This document shows, in pieces, positions 1 through 8,479 of a stretch of DNA of 49,543 nt. Position 1 is the first letter of the stretch. Every line of letters starts with the position of its first letter. Position numbers and translations under genes: made by a program. Under the pieces are notes generated by a model that ran no database searches, had not been told where the DNA came from, and was given only the letters and a program-made list of their open reading frames with translations. Source of the stretch: Pseudomonadota bacterium (GTDB lineage Bacteria > Pseudomonadota > Alphaproteobacteria > Rhizobiales > Hyphomicrobiaceae); the NCBI GenBank assembly GCA_023423275.1, contig JAFAFW010000001.1, forward strand, positions 1 to 49,543, in the 5' to 3' direction.

Positions 1-112
1 CGCCATCACGCACCGAGATGTTGCCGGACGTTCCCTGATTAAGTCCGCTGGCGTTCATCCAGCGGCACTTGACGATGATTGCCTCTCGCAACTTCTGGGC
101 GATTTTTGTCAT
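1..112 (-). CDS. Class II aldolase/adducin family protein, N-terminal fragment
   Basis: Reading leftward from an ATG at 110-112, the first 37 codons give a protein starting MTKIAQKLREAIIVKCRW and then MNASGLNQGTSGNISVR. The second stretch is the characteristic start of class II aldolase/adducin-fold proteins (fuculose-phosphate aldolase relatives), where the GTSGNIS loop binds the substrate phosphate or carboxylate. The rest, including the metal-binding histidines, lies beyond the window, so the substrate cannot be judged. An upstream ATG overlapping the start is out of frame and stops at once. A weak GAG-containing ribosome site precedes the chosen ATG. The gene diverges from the next gene on the right. 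Family assignment is fairly sure; exact enzyme unknown. Confidence 0.75.
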   Translation of the reverse strand, partial: MTKIAQKLREAIIVKCRWMNASGLNQGTSGNISVRDG

Positions 113-530
113 CGCATCTCAATCTATAGGTGGCGCGTCGCGTCTGCCGGTTACATGGGCGTCGGCAGCGGTCAAGTCAGCCAGCCTCATTAACGTGTCG
201 CCTCGCAGCATCTCCCTGCGACAAAAAGTGTCCAAACCATGGCGAACGCTTGCTTGCCGATTGTTGGGAGGATCGCGATCCACTAGCGTTGGAATTGCTC
301 CTACGTCAGCAGGTTCAGCGTACAATGTTTGGAGATATCGGTTCGTGCACGGCGCATTTCCGCGCAGCCTGTCCGATTACCGGCGCCAGGATCGCGAGTT
401 TCTTGGTCCAAGCCCATCCCCGGTTTTCCATCGTTCATAGCGCTGATCGTTTTGCCAGCCCGCCAGCCGGCGACGGAGTAATGACTTTCAGTCCGACGCG
501 TATCGTCGATGTTGCAGAGTTCAGCCTCAA
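113..530. other. Intergenic region between divergent genes
   Basis: These 418 bases separate the leftward aldolase gene from the rightward secreted-protein gene and must hold both promoters. Short frames are open in it on both strands (for example 130-534 rightward and 119-325 leftward), but their products resemble nothing I recognise, look like arbitrary translations, and lack clear ribosome sites. I see no tRNA, repeat or strong hairpin. Confidence 0.5.
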
Positions 531-1664
531 ATGATCACACTTCGTCAGTCCAGCCGACTGTTCGCGGCACTTGCCCTGCTCTTTACAGTAACGCTGTCGT
601 CTTTAGCCGCCGCGGAGAAAGCGGCCCCTGACGACGTCGCCCGCATGCTTGCCGGAATGGCTCCGGCTGCGACGTCCCCGCTCGCAACCTTGACGAGTGA
701 ACGGAGCTGGCAGGCACACGCGCGCGTATTCGATCAGGCTTGGAAAGGCCTCGATCAGCGCCAGATCTCCAGGATCCGCAATTGGTCCGAGAGCAACCTG
801 CCGGTGCGCCGTCCCGTCATGTTCTACATGTTTAGCGGTCCGGATTTCCTCTATGCCAACGCGCTGCTGCCGGGGGCCTCGACCTACGTGCTGAGCGGAT
901 TGGAGCCGGTTGGCCGGATTCCTGAGCTGTCGCCGACCGTGCGTCGCTCATTGCCGCAAACCCTGCAGTCGCTGCGCGGGTCGATGAATTCGATCCTGAA
1001 CTACAGCTTCTTCAAGACCAAGGACATGCGGGTGCAGCTCGCCGGTGGCACGCTGAACGGTACGCTGCCGGTGATCTACGTGTTCATGGCGCGCTCGGGC
1101 ATGACCATCCACGAGGTCGATCTTATCAAGCTCGCCAACGATGGATCGGTGTCGGTCGTCGCAACTGCGGACGTTGCGACGGGAGCCCGGATTGCGTTTT
1201 CATCAGGCGATGGGCCGAGGCAAACGCTCTTTTATTTCCAGACCGATCTGTCCAATCACGGCGTGAAAAACAGCGGTTTCCTCAAGTTCTGCGAACAGCT
1301 CGGCGTGGGTGACAGCCTGGTCAAGAGCGCATCTTATCTGATGCACTCCGACAGCTTCTCGACGGTGCGCGAATTTCTTCTCACCCGCAGCCAGGTTCTG
1401 CTGCAGGACGACTCCGGCGTTCCGATCCGTTACTTCGAGCAGGATGATTGGAATCTGCGTCCTTACGGCAAATACCTCGGCCCGATCGCCCTGTTTGCCG
1501 GACAGAACCAGCCGCAACTGGGACAGCTGTTCCGCAAGTCGGCGCAGCGCATAGATTTCGGCATCGGCTATCGCTGGCGGTCGCAGGAATCCAACCTGCT
1601 TCTCGCGACGAAGAAGAGCCAGACCGCAGCACAGACTCCCGAAGCCGCCGCACCACGCAGGTAA
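531..1664 (+). CDS. Conserved secreted protein of unknown function
   Basis: A 377-residue protein with a typical signal peptide: basic start (MITLRQSSRLF), hydrophobic core to about residue 24, and an AAA cleavage region before EKAAPDD. The mature part is soluble, with no further membrane segments or recognisable catalytic motif; the C-terminus is Ala/Gln/Pro-rich (TAAQTPEAAAPRR) and looks disordered. The body shows a well-formed mixed alpha/beta pattern and codon use like its neighbours, so the gene is real. I do not recognise the family with certainty; it resembles hypothetical periplasmic proteins of Hyphomicrobiales. No strong ribosome site is seen before the ATG. A strong terminator follows about 30 bases downstream. 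Confidence 0.8.
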   Translation: MITLRQSSRLFAALALLFTVTLSSLAAAEKAAPDDVARMLAGMAPAATSPLATLTSERSWQAHARVFDQAWKGLDQRQISRIRNWSESNLPVRRPVMFYMFSGPDFLYANALLPGASTYVLSGLEPVGRIPELSPTVRRSLPQTLQSLRGSMNSILNYSFFKTKDMRVQLAGGTLNGTLPVIYVFMARSGMTIHEVDLIKLANDGSVSVVATADVATGARIAFSSGDGPRQTLFYFQTDLSNHGVKNSGFLKFCEQLGVGDSLVKSASYLMHSDSFSTVREFLLTRSQVLLQDDSGVPIRYFEQDDWNLRPYGKYLGPIALFAGQNQPQLGQLFRKSAQRIDFGIGYRWRSQESNLLLATKKSQTAAQTPEAAAPRR

Positions 1665-1692
1665 TTATGGGGAATCCTATCCTGTAAATGCC

Positions 1693-1725
1693 AAGAGGCG
1701 CCCGTCTTGCGATGGGCGCCTCTTT
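1693..1725. terminator. Rho-independent terminator between convergent genes
   Basis: AAGAGGCGCCCGTC, a TTGC loop and GATGGGCGCCTCTT form a stem of about 14 bp (two G-U pairs), followed by a T-run on the + strand. An A pair flanks the left arm as well, so it may also act on leftward transcription from the convergent gene at 1755-2066. Confidence 0.85.
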
Positions 1726-1754
1726 TGCATTCAAAACTTTAAGCGGCTGACAGG

Positions 1755-2066
1755 TCAGTCGCAGTAGGTCGGACGATAGCAGCGCTCCGTACCACCGCGG
1801 CAAACATAGTCGCCGTACCGGTTATAGAAGCAGCGCTTGCCGACGCGTTCGCAGCGCAGCGGGCCTTTGTAGCAGCCGTCGCCACGGTAGTAGGCGCGGT
1901 CACGGGCATGAGCGTACGCTCCGAGAACGCCGAGGCCGATAATCGTACCACCGACGATTGCAGCGGTGCGTCCGCCACGGCCAGCCTCGGCCGGCGCGGT
2001 TGCAGACAGACCGACGCCAACAGCGAGCGCGAGTGCCATAAACGCGTGAACAAACTTCTTGATCAT
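1755..2066 (-). CDS. Small cysteine-rich exported protein
   Basis: Read from the ATG at 2066 (ribosome-site-like AAGGAG and GGGGG upstream) the product has 103 residues. Residues 1-28 form a signal peptide (MIKKFVHAFMALALAVGV, ending in PAEA). A short Gly/Ala-rich hydrophobic segment (AAIVGGTIIGLGVLGAYA) follows, then a charged tail with six cysteines spaced through about 40 residues (motifs GDGCYKGPLRC, GKRCFYN, DYVCRGG, ERCYRP, YCD). The even number of cysteines in an exported tail suggests disulfides. An upstream in-frame extension to 2141 exists but would bury the signal peptide. Small proteins of this style (signal, glycine-zipper-like segment, cysteine tail) are common in Hyphomicrobiales; function unknown. 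Confidence 0.8.
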   Translation of the reverse strand: MIKKFVHAFMALALAVGVGLSATAPAEAGRGGRTAAIVGGTIIGLGVLGAYAHARDRAYYRGDGCYKGPLRCERVGKRCFYNRYGDYVCRGGTERCYRPTYCD

Positions 2067-2314
2067 AGGTACCCCCAATGCTCCTTGAGGCATGGAATGT
2101 GAGGACAACGGATTTAGGGACGAAACTGTTCCGTGTCGCACTTAAGCGCATGCCAAATGAATAAGGCGTGAACGAGCCCCGCAAGCGTCGGTCAGAAGGC
2201 CGTTGCGTGAACATGACATGAAACCCCGGCGTGGACCGGGTGGTGTATCCCGGCCGCAGGGTGTGGCTCTGAGGCTCTTGAGACCCGAGGCGCGGTCCGC
2301 TACGTCACGGTGCT
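2067..2314. other. Divergent intergenic region upstream of parC
   Basis: 248 bases between the leftward cysteine-rich gene and rightward parC. It must carry both promoters. A small hairpin (CCCGG, six-base loop, CCGGG) sits near 2223-2239. No additional gene is supported. Confidence 0.4.
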
Positions 2315-4567
2315 ATGACAACCAAACCGATTCTGCCCGGACCGGGCCCGATCGAGCCGATCAGCCTCAAGGACGCGCTCGAGGAACGTTATCTTTCGTA
2401 TGCGCTGTCCACCATCATGGGCCGCGCGCTTCCCGACGTGCGTGACGGTCTGAAGTCGGTTCACCGCCGCATTCTCTATGCCATGCGCGAGCTCAAGCTC
2501 GATCCGGCATCGGCTTACAAGAAGTGCGCGCGTGTCGTTGGCGACGTCATCGGCAAGTTCCATCCGCATGGCGATCAGGCGGTCTATGACGCCATGGTGC
2601 GGCTCGCGCAGAACTTCGCGCAGCGCTATCCGCTGGTCGACGGGCAGGGCAACTTCGGCAATATCGATGGCGATAACGCAGCTGCCTATCGGTATACCGA
2701 GGCGCGGATGTCTGATATCGCCAGCCGTCTGCTCGAAGGCATCGACGAAGATACCGTCGATTTCCGCCCGACCTTCAACGGCGAGGAAGACGAGCCGGTC
2801 GTGCTGCCGGCGAATTTCCCGACCCTGCTGGCGAACGGAGCCTCCGGTATCGCAGTCGGCATGGCCACCAACATTCCGCCGCACAACGTCGAGGAGCTGT
2901 GCAACGCCCTGTTGCACCTGATCAAGCATCCGAACGCGACCATCGAGAAGCTGGTCGAGTTCATTCCCGGCCCGGATTTCCCGACCGGCGGTGTTCTGGT
3001 CGAGCCGCGCGATGCCATCATTGAGGCTTATCGTACCGGTCGTGGTGGCTTCCGTCTGCGCGCCAAGTGGGAGCGCGAAGACACCGGCCGCGGGATGTAT
3101 CAGGTGGTGATCACCGAGATCCCCTATCAGGTCGCGAAGTCCAAGCTGGTAGAGAAGCTCGCGGAGCTGCTGCAGGACAAGAAACTTCCACTGGTCGGCG
3201 ATGTGCGCGACGAGTCGGCGGAAGAAGTGCGCCTGATCATCGAGCCGAAGAGCCGGACCGTCGATCCGGTCGTGCTGATGGAAAGCGTGTTCCGGCTGTC
3301 GGAGCTGGAAATCCGCTTCGGCCTGAACATGAACGTGCTGTCGGGCGGCCAGATTCCGAACGTGCTGTCGCTGCGCGAGGTTCTTCAGCAGTGGCTGGAA
3401 CACCGCATTGACGTGCTGGTGAAGCGGTCGCAGTTCCGCCTCAAGAAGATCGAGCATCGGCTGGAAGTGCTCGACGGCTACCTGATCGCCTATCTCAATA
3501 TCGATGAGGTGATCCGCATCGTCCGCTTCGAGGATGATCCGAAAGCCAAGTTGATCGCGAAATTCAAGCTCAGCGAAGTTCAGGCAGAAGCCATCCTCAA
3601 TCTGCGGCTGCGGTCTCTGTCCAAACTGGAAGAGGTTGAGATCCGCGCCGAGCATGACCGGCTGTCCGGCGAGAAACGCGATCTGCAGGCGCTGTTGGAT
3701 TCGGAAGACCTGCAATGGCAGAGGATTTCCGAGCAGGTTAGAGAGCTGCGCGAGGAGTATTCCAAGAAGACCGAGCTTGGCCGCCGTCGGACATCATTCG
3801 CTGATGCACCGACGATCGAGGTCGATCTGGAGCAGGCCTTCATCGAGAAGGAGCCGATTACGGTCGTCCTGTCCGAGAAGGGTTGGATCCGGGCCATGAA
3901 GGGCCATCTGGACGACCTGTCCAAACTGGACTTCAAGCAGGGCGATAAGCTGAAGCGGGCGGTGAAGGCATTTACCACCGACAAGCTGCTCGTATTCGCG
4001 ACCAATGGCCGTTTCTTCACGCTCACGGGCGCTGATTTGCCCGGCGGACGCGGTCACGGTGAGCCGGTCCGGCTGATGGTTGATCTTGAGGAAAGCCACG
4101 AGATCATCGAGCTGTTCGTCCATGAGCCGGGGCGTAAGCTGCTCGTCGCCAGTACCGGGGGGTACGGCTTCATCGTGCCGGAAGACGAAGTGATCGCGCT
4201 GACCCGCAAGGGCAAACAAAGTCTCAACGTCAGCGAGCCGGAGGAAGCACAGCTTTGCATTCCTTGCTCGGGAGATATGCTCGCGACGATTGCTGAAAAC
4301 CGGAAGCTGCTCGTGTTCCAGCTTTCCGAGGTCAACGAGATGACCCGCGGCAAGGGCATGATCCTGCAGCGCTTCAAGGATGGAAAACTGACCGATGCGC
4401 GTGTTTTCGATGCCAAGGAAGGGCTGACATGGCTGGATTCGGCCGGCCGCACGTTTACGCTGTCGATGAAAGATTTGCAGGAGTGGGTCGGGCAGCGCGC
4501 TCAGGCGGGTAAACTTGCGCCGAAAGGGTTTCCGCGCTCGAACCGGTTCGGACCGAGCTTCGGTTGA
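2315..4567 (+). CDS. parC: DNA topoisomerase IV subunit A
   Basis: ParC is the DNA-cleaving subunit of topoisomerase IV, which unlinks daughter chromosomes; it works as a heterotetramer with ParE. The 750-residue protein has the breakage-reunion core from about residue 20 to 480, with catalytic tyrosine 127 in AAYRYTEARM, a coiled-coil/tower region, and a C-terminal beta-propeller-like domain. Length and the C-terminal half (no GyrA box such as QRRGGKG) favour ParC over GyrA. At the quinolone-determining position the sequence reads HPHGDQAVYD, with Gln88 where enteric GyrA/ParC have Ser. The ATG at 2315 has only a weak ribosome site. parE is not in the window. Confidence 0.93.
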   Translation: MTTKPILPGPGPIEPISLKDALEERYLSYALSTIMGRALPDVRDGLKSVHRRILYAMRELKLDPASAYKKCARVVGDVIGKFHPHGDQAVYDAMVRLAQNFAQRYPLVDGQGNFGNIDGDNAAAYRYTEARMSDIASRLLEGIDEDTVDFRPTFNGEEDEPVVLPANFPTLLANGASGIAVGMATNIPPHNVEELCNALLHLIKHPNATIEKLVEFIPGPDFPTGGVLVEPRDAIIEAYRTGRGGFRLRAKWEREDTGRGMYQVVITEIPYQVAKSKLVEKLAELLQDKKLPLVGDVRDESAEEVRLIIEPKSRTVDPVVLMESVFRLSELEIRFGLNMNVLSGGQIPNVLSLREVLQQWLEHRIDVLVKRSQFRLKKIEHRLEVLDGYLIAYLNIDEVIRIVRFEDDPKAKLIAKFKLSEVQAEAILNLRLRSLSKLEEVEIRAEHDRLSGEKRDLQALLDSEDLQWQRISEQVRELREEYSKKTELGRRRTSFADAPTIEVDLEQAFIEKEPITVVLSEKGWIRAMKGHLDDLSKLDFKQGDKLKRAVKAFTTDKLLVFATNGRFFTLTGADLPGGRGHGEPVRLMVDLEESHEIIELFVHEPGRKLLVASTGGYGFIVPEDEVIALTRKGKQSLNVSEPEEAQLCIPCSGDMLATIAENRKLLVFQLSEVNEMTRGKGMILQRFKDGKLTDARVFDAKEGLTWLDSAGRTFTLSMKDLQEWVGQRAQAGKLAPKGFPRSNRFGPSFG

Positions 4568-4674
4568 GGGAGCCGGCGCAGAACACCGGCCGCGGATCAA
4601 AAGCTTGCGCTCGGCCTGCGTCTGGGCCATGGGTTAAGATGCGACTGCAACGCGGCGAGGGGGGCATTCTTCCA

Positions 4675-5112
4675 ATGTGGCGCGCGCTTGGCCTCCTCAT
4701 TGTTGCCGTGCATCTGGCCGCTACCGGCGTCCATGCACAGGCATGCACAAAAGCCGATTTCGAGGCTGTCGTGGACGAGGCGGCAGCCGCGCTGAACGAT
4801 CTCAATGCCAAGCACAAGCCCGACTTCCAGGAGCGCTTGCGCATGCTCAAGGAAAAGAAGGGTTGGGATTACGCCACCTTCATGAAGCAGGCGGCACCGT
4901 TCGTCCAAGATGACCGTATCCGCGAATACGACCAGCAGTCTGCGGAATTTCTTGGCCGTATCAACAGTCTCGGGACGGAAGGCGCCTCGGCCGATACGCC
5001 CGATTGTACGTTGTTGATCGAGGTTCGCGCCAACATGAACGCCCTGGTCGAGGCGCAAAAGGCCAAGTGGTCGTACATGTTCGGAAAGATCGCCAGGGAG
5101 ATCGAACCGTAG
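4675..5112 (+). CDS. Small exported protein of unknown function
   Basis: The best start is the ATG at 4675, preceded by GAGGGGGG ten bases upstream; it gives 145 residues starting with a signal peptide (MWRALGLLIVAVHLAATG, then VHAQ). A reading frame extends upstream to a TTG at 4564 touching the parC stop, but that would place the signal peptide internally. The mature part is charged and helical, with two cysteines (QACTKAD and PDCTLL) that could pair. No enzyme motif is visible. It follows parC by 107 bases on the same strand and converges with bpt 18 bases away. Function unknown. Confidence 0.75.
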   Translation: MWRALGLLIVAVHLAATGVHAQACTKADFEAVVDEAAAALNDLNAKHKPDFQERLRMLKEKKGWDYATFMKQAAPFVQDDRIREYDQQSAEFLGRINSLGTEGASADTPDCTLLIEVRANMNALVEAQKAKWSYMFGKIAREIEP

Positions 5113-5130
5113 GCTTCCCGCCGGGCCGTC

Positions 5131-5886
5131 TCAGTCCTTGGGCGGGACGGCGCGCTCCCAACCGTTGCCGGTCAGACGTTCCTGCGGCTGAAAGCGCGTC
5201 TTGTATTTCATCTTGCGCGAGCCCTCGATCCAGTAGCCCAGGTAGAGATAAGGCAGGCCGAGCTGGCGCGTATATTCGATGTGCTCGAGGATCATGTAGG
5301 TCCCGAGGCTGCGCTGCGGGGCCTCGGTATCGTAAAAGCTATAGACCATCGAGATTCCGTCCGACAGGCGGTCGCACAGCGCGACGCCCATCAGCGGGCC
5401 GTCCGAGACTGGCTTTCCTTGGCCGTGCGACGGCGCCCTGTACTCGGACAGGAACGTGCTGACGATGCTGTCCTCAACCATCATGGCATAATCGAGCACC
5501 GTCATGTCCGCCATGCCGCCGTCGAAGTGGCGCTCGTCGATGTAACCGCGGAAGAGACTGTATTGCTCCGCGGTCGGTTGTGGAGAGACGCGGCGCGCCG
5601 TGAGATCGGTGTTGGCCTTGAGAACGCGCTGAAACGAGCGATTGAGATTGAATTCGTTGACCGCGACGCGCACCGAAACGCAGGCTTGGCACCCCTCGCA
5701 GTACGGCATGTAAGCGATGTTCTGGCTGCGCCGGAACCCGCCCTTGAGGAGGTTGTCGACCAGGGCGGGCGGCTTGTCGTGCGTCAGGTGCGTGAACAAC
5801 TTGCGTTCGAGCTTGCCTTCCAGATACGGACAGGGCTGGGGCGCCGTGACATAGAATTCCGGGAAATTCTTCTGCTGTTCGGTCAT
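5131..5886 (-). CDS. bpt: Aspartate/glutamate leucyltransferase
   Basis: Bpt transfers leucine from leucyl-tRNA to proteins with N-terminal Asp or Glu, marking them for ClpS/ClpAP degradation by the N-end rule. The 251-residue protein has the ATE-type N-terminal domain with the cysteine cluster PYCEGCQAC near residues 61-69 and the C-terminal acyltransferase fold, including MVYSFYD, RSLGTYMILEHI and YLYLGYWIEGS. I chose the ATG at 5886 because family members begin MT... shortly before the PCPYL motif; a GTG at 5907 would add seven residues. Neither has a strong ribosome site. It is the last gene of the leftward group that includes hemB. Confidence 0.92.
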   Translation of the reverse strand: MTEQQKNFPEFYVTAPQPCPYLEGKLERKLFTHLTHDKPPALVDNLLKGGFRRSQNIAYMPYCEGCQACVSVRVAVNEFNLNRSFQRVLKANTDLTARRVSPQPTAEQYSLFRGYIDERHFDGGMADMTVLDYAMMVEDSIVSTFLSEYRAPSHGQGKPVSDGPLMGVALCDRLSDGISMVYSFYDTEAPQRSLGTYMILEHIEYTRQLGLPYLYLGYWIEGSRKMKYKTRFQPQERLTGNGWERAVPPKD

Positions 5887-5978
5887 CCGCTCGACGCTCG
5901 CGTTCACTCTGGCCTGGAGTCTATGTGAGGCGATCGTACGTAAGCAAGCTCCCTGTCGGGAACAAGGCTGGAAGCTGA

Positions 5979-7355
5979 TTAACGGGCGCCCGGATCACGA
6001 TTGCGCAGCATGCCCTCCGGACGCCAGATCAACAATGCTGCAAGCGCGCTATAGACGGCCAGGTCGCGGTATTCGATGGGGAAGAGGGCGGACCAGAGGG
6101 TTTCCAGCATCCCGATGAACAGGCCGCCGATCAACGCACCGGAGACAGACCCGATGCCGCCGATAATGGCTGCGATCAGTGCCTTGAGGCCGAGAACGAT
6201 GCCACCCGACGTGCCAAGCCCACCATAGTAGACCGTCGAGATGACACCGGCCAGACCGGCCAGTGCAGCCGCCAGCAGCACGGCCCGATACAACACGTCC
6301 AGTGGATTGACGCCGAACAATGCGGCGGCCTCGGCATCATCCGCGCAGGCACGCCAGTAACGGCCGAACCGGGTCGCCCGCATCATCAGGACGAGCCCGC
6401 CCGCCGCGACTGCGGCAACTGCCGTGACGAGAGCGCCAATCGGAGTAACCGTCACGACGAAATTCGCATTCCGCGCGAGCGCGACCGGCTGGTTGAGCGT
6501 GGGTTCGATCCAGCGCAAAGCAGGGCCTTGGAAAAGCCGGACGTATTCCTGCAGCGCGATGGCGAGACCGATCGTGGCAATGAGAACGTGTTGTCCGCTG
6601 GCGCGCCGCAGCGGGGCAAATACCAGGCGTCCGGCGACCAGCCCATGCAGGCCAGCGGTTGCCATGCCGATCACGACGCAAGCGATCAACGCCGCCCATA
6701 GAGGGTAGCTGTGTGACATGACGGCGAATGCCAGCACCGCGCCATAGCCGCCGATGACCGCGAATTCTCCGAAGGAAAGATTGATCCGGCCGAGCAGCCC
6801 ATAGATCAGCGCGTAGGCTGGCGCCAGCATCGCATAGATGCCGATCAGAGGCAGTGCCGACAGCAGATATTGAAGCCCGATGGCGAGGTTGGGAGATAAT
6901 TCCGGCACGCGGCCCAGGGTGAGGTAAGGCGCGGGATCGGCTGAAGCGGCTTCGGGGGTATTGAGCCAGAAGCGTTTGAGGAACGTCAGGCGGATCGGTC
7001 CGATTTCAACGCCGTCGCTCCAAGCCTGAGACAGCCGGTCATCCGGCTTGGATGCATCGCGCGGGAAGGCGCATGTGAGACGCCGCAGCAAGGCGCCGCC
7101 ATCTGGTGCACGAACCTGATAGAGGACTTCGATGCGCGCCTGCGGCCGCGGCCGGGTCGCCACCACCTCGATAAGACTGTTTGTGGGATTGAGTGCGGGG
7201 ATCAGCCTGCGGCAGGTGCGGGCCTCCCCGGCATCCGGCCAATCGGCGCAGCCGGTTAGCAGAACTGCCGTCATCGCGCCAAACAGCCACACGACAAACC
7301 ATGACCTGATGCGGCTCGCCACCGGCCGCAGGCTCAGGTGTGTGCGGAGAGCCAA
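5979..7355 (-). CDS. LivH-type branched-chain amino acid ABC permease with N-terminal lipobox extension
   Basis: Residues about 155-450 form a LivH-type permease: eight or so hydrophobic segments, with GRINLSFGEFAVIGGYGA, GQHVLIATIGLAIALQE and the loop GLKALIAAIIGGIGSVSGA. LivH proteins are usually about 290-310 residues; this one has 458. The extra N-terminal 150 residues contain a hydrophobic segment ending in a lipobox (AVLLTGC, Cys36) and a soluble segment that would lie outside the cytoplasm. The TTG start at 7355 lies inside the 3' end of hemB (22-base overlap), so the two genes are probably translationally coupled; a GTG eleven codons later is an alternative. No LivM, LivG, LivF or binding-protein gene is nearby. 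Permease assignment is good; substrate unknown. Confidence 0.8.
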   Translation of the reverse strand: MALRTHLSLRPVASRIRSWFVVWLFGAMTAVLLTGCADWPDAGEARTCRRLIPALNPTNSLIEVVATRPRPQARIEVLYQVRAPDGGALLRRLTCAFPRDASKPDDRLSQAWSDGVEIGPIRLTFLKRFWLNTPEAASADPAPYLTLGRVPELSPNLAIGLQYLLSALPLIGIYAMLAPAYALIYGLLGRINLSFGEFAVIGGYGAVLAFAVMSHSYPLWAALIACVVIGMATAGLHGLVAGRLVFAPLRRASGQHVLIATIGLAIALQEYVRLFQGPALRWIEPTLNQPVALARNANFVVTVTPIGALVTAVAAVAAGGLVLMMRATRFGRYWRACADDAEAAALFGVNPLDVLYRAVLLAAALAGLAGVISTVYYGGLGTSGGIVLGLKALIAAIIGGIGSVSGALIGGLFIGMLETLWSALFPIEYRDLAVYSALAALLIWRPEGMLRNRDPGAR

Positions 7356-8398
7356 CGCGCCGCACGCGGCGCGAAGTAGGTCAGAACCCCGGCCGCTCCG
7401 GCGCGCTTGAATGCCAGCAGGCTCTCGATCATGATCTTGTCGCCGTCGAGCCAGCCGTTCCCGGCGGCCGCCATCAGCATCGCGTACTCTCCTGAGACCT
7501 GATAAGCGAAGGTTGGCACTCCGAAAGTGTCGTGGACCCGGCGCACGATATCCAGATACGGCATACCCGGTTTGACCATGACCATGTCGGCACCCTCGTC
7601 GAGATCGAGGGCCACCTCGCGCAGAGCTTCGTCGGAATTGGCCGGGTCCATCTGGTACGTGCGCTTGTCGCCTTTCAAGGCACCGGACGAGCCTACGGCA
7701 TCGCGGAACGGTCCGTAGAACGCGGAGGCATACTTGGCCGCATAGGCCATGATCTGCGTGGACGCATGGCCGGAATCCTCCAGCGCACGGCGGATCGCAC
7801 CGATGCGTCCGTCCATCATGTCGGACGGCGCGATGATGTCACAGCCGGCATCCACCTGAACCAAGGTCTGGCGGACCAGCGCCTCGATCGTCTCGTCGTT
7901 GAGGATAGTCTCGCCGCGCATCAGGCCGTCGTGCCCATGGCTCGTGTAGGGATCGAGCGCGACGTCGAGCAGGACGCCGATCTCAAGGCCGGCATCCCGC
8001 ACGGCACGCGTGGCGCGACAGACGAGGTTGTCTGGATTCCAGGCTTCGCGGCCGTCTTCGGTCCGCAGTTCCGGATCGGTGTAGGGGAATAGGGCAATGG
8101 CCGGAATCCCGAGTTCCAGTGCCTCTTCCGCAGCCGCCGCGACCAGATCGGCGGACAACCGTTCGACGCCGGGCATCGATGGCACGGGCGCGCGCGTATT
8201 GCGCCCTTCGACGACGAACATGGGCCAGATGAGATCGGAGGGGGCGAGAGTCGTCTCTGCCACCAGTCGCCGCGACCAGTCCGTGCGCCGATTGCGCCGC
8301 ATGCGAACCGATGGGAAGGCGCCACGATGACCCGGTTCGCTCGAAGCCGAGCGACCGGCCGGTTGCACGCGGTCTGTGAAGGTGGAGCGCGGCTTCAT
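7334..8398 (-). CDS. hemB: Delta-aminolevulinic acid dehydratase (porphobilinogen synthase)
   Basis: HemB condenses two 5-aminolevulinate molecules to porphobilinogen in the cytosol. The 354-residue protein, from the ATG at 8398 (AGG-containing ribosome site upstream; an ATG at 8437 would add 13 residues), shows both active-site lysines: Lys222 in AYAAKYASAFYGPFR and Lys276 in MVMVKPGMPYLD. The metal loop reads DVALDPYTSHGHDG, with Ala147/Asp149/Asp157 in place of the three zinc cysteines of the E. coli type, so this is the magnesium-dependent class known from alphaproteobacteria. The first 40 residues are Arg/Ser-rich, as in that class. Its 3' end overlaps the permease gene. hemA lies 5 kb to the right on the opposite strand. 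Confidence 0.95.
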   Translation of the reverse strand: MKPRSTFTDRVQPAGRSASSEPGHRGAFPSVRMRRNRRTDWSRRLVAETTLAPSDLIWPMFVVEGRNTRAPVPSMPGVERLSADLVAAAAEEALELGIPAIALFPYTDPELRTEDGREAWNPDNLVCRATRAVRDAGLEIGVLLDVALDPYTSHGHDGLMRGETILNDETIEALVRQTLVQVDAGCDIIAPSDMMDGRIGAIRRALEDSGHASTQIMAYAAKYASAFYGPFRDAVGSSGALKGDKRTYQMDPANSDEALREVALDLDEGADMVMVKPGMPYLDIVRRVHDTFGVPTFAYQVSGEYAMLMAAAGNGWLDGDKIMIESLLAFKRAGAAGVLTYFAPRAARWLSAHT

Positions 8399-8479
8399 GG
8401 CGAACCTGCCTGCAAGCGAGAAATTGTCAGGCCACAATCGCCGGACAGGCTACATATGGCAAGTGCGCGCGATAGACGC

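Noticed and set aside
130..534. Open frame of 134 codons rightward in the first intergenic region, ending in an ATGA overlap with the next gene
   Set aside because: Its product resembles no known protein and is rich in arbitrary Arg/Ser/Cys runs; no ribosome site; the region lies between two divergent genes and is expected to be regulatory.
2300..3715. Long leftward open frame (471 codons) antisense to parC
   Set aside because: It is the mirror of a strong, well-recognised gene; GC-rich codon use leaves antisense frames open.
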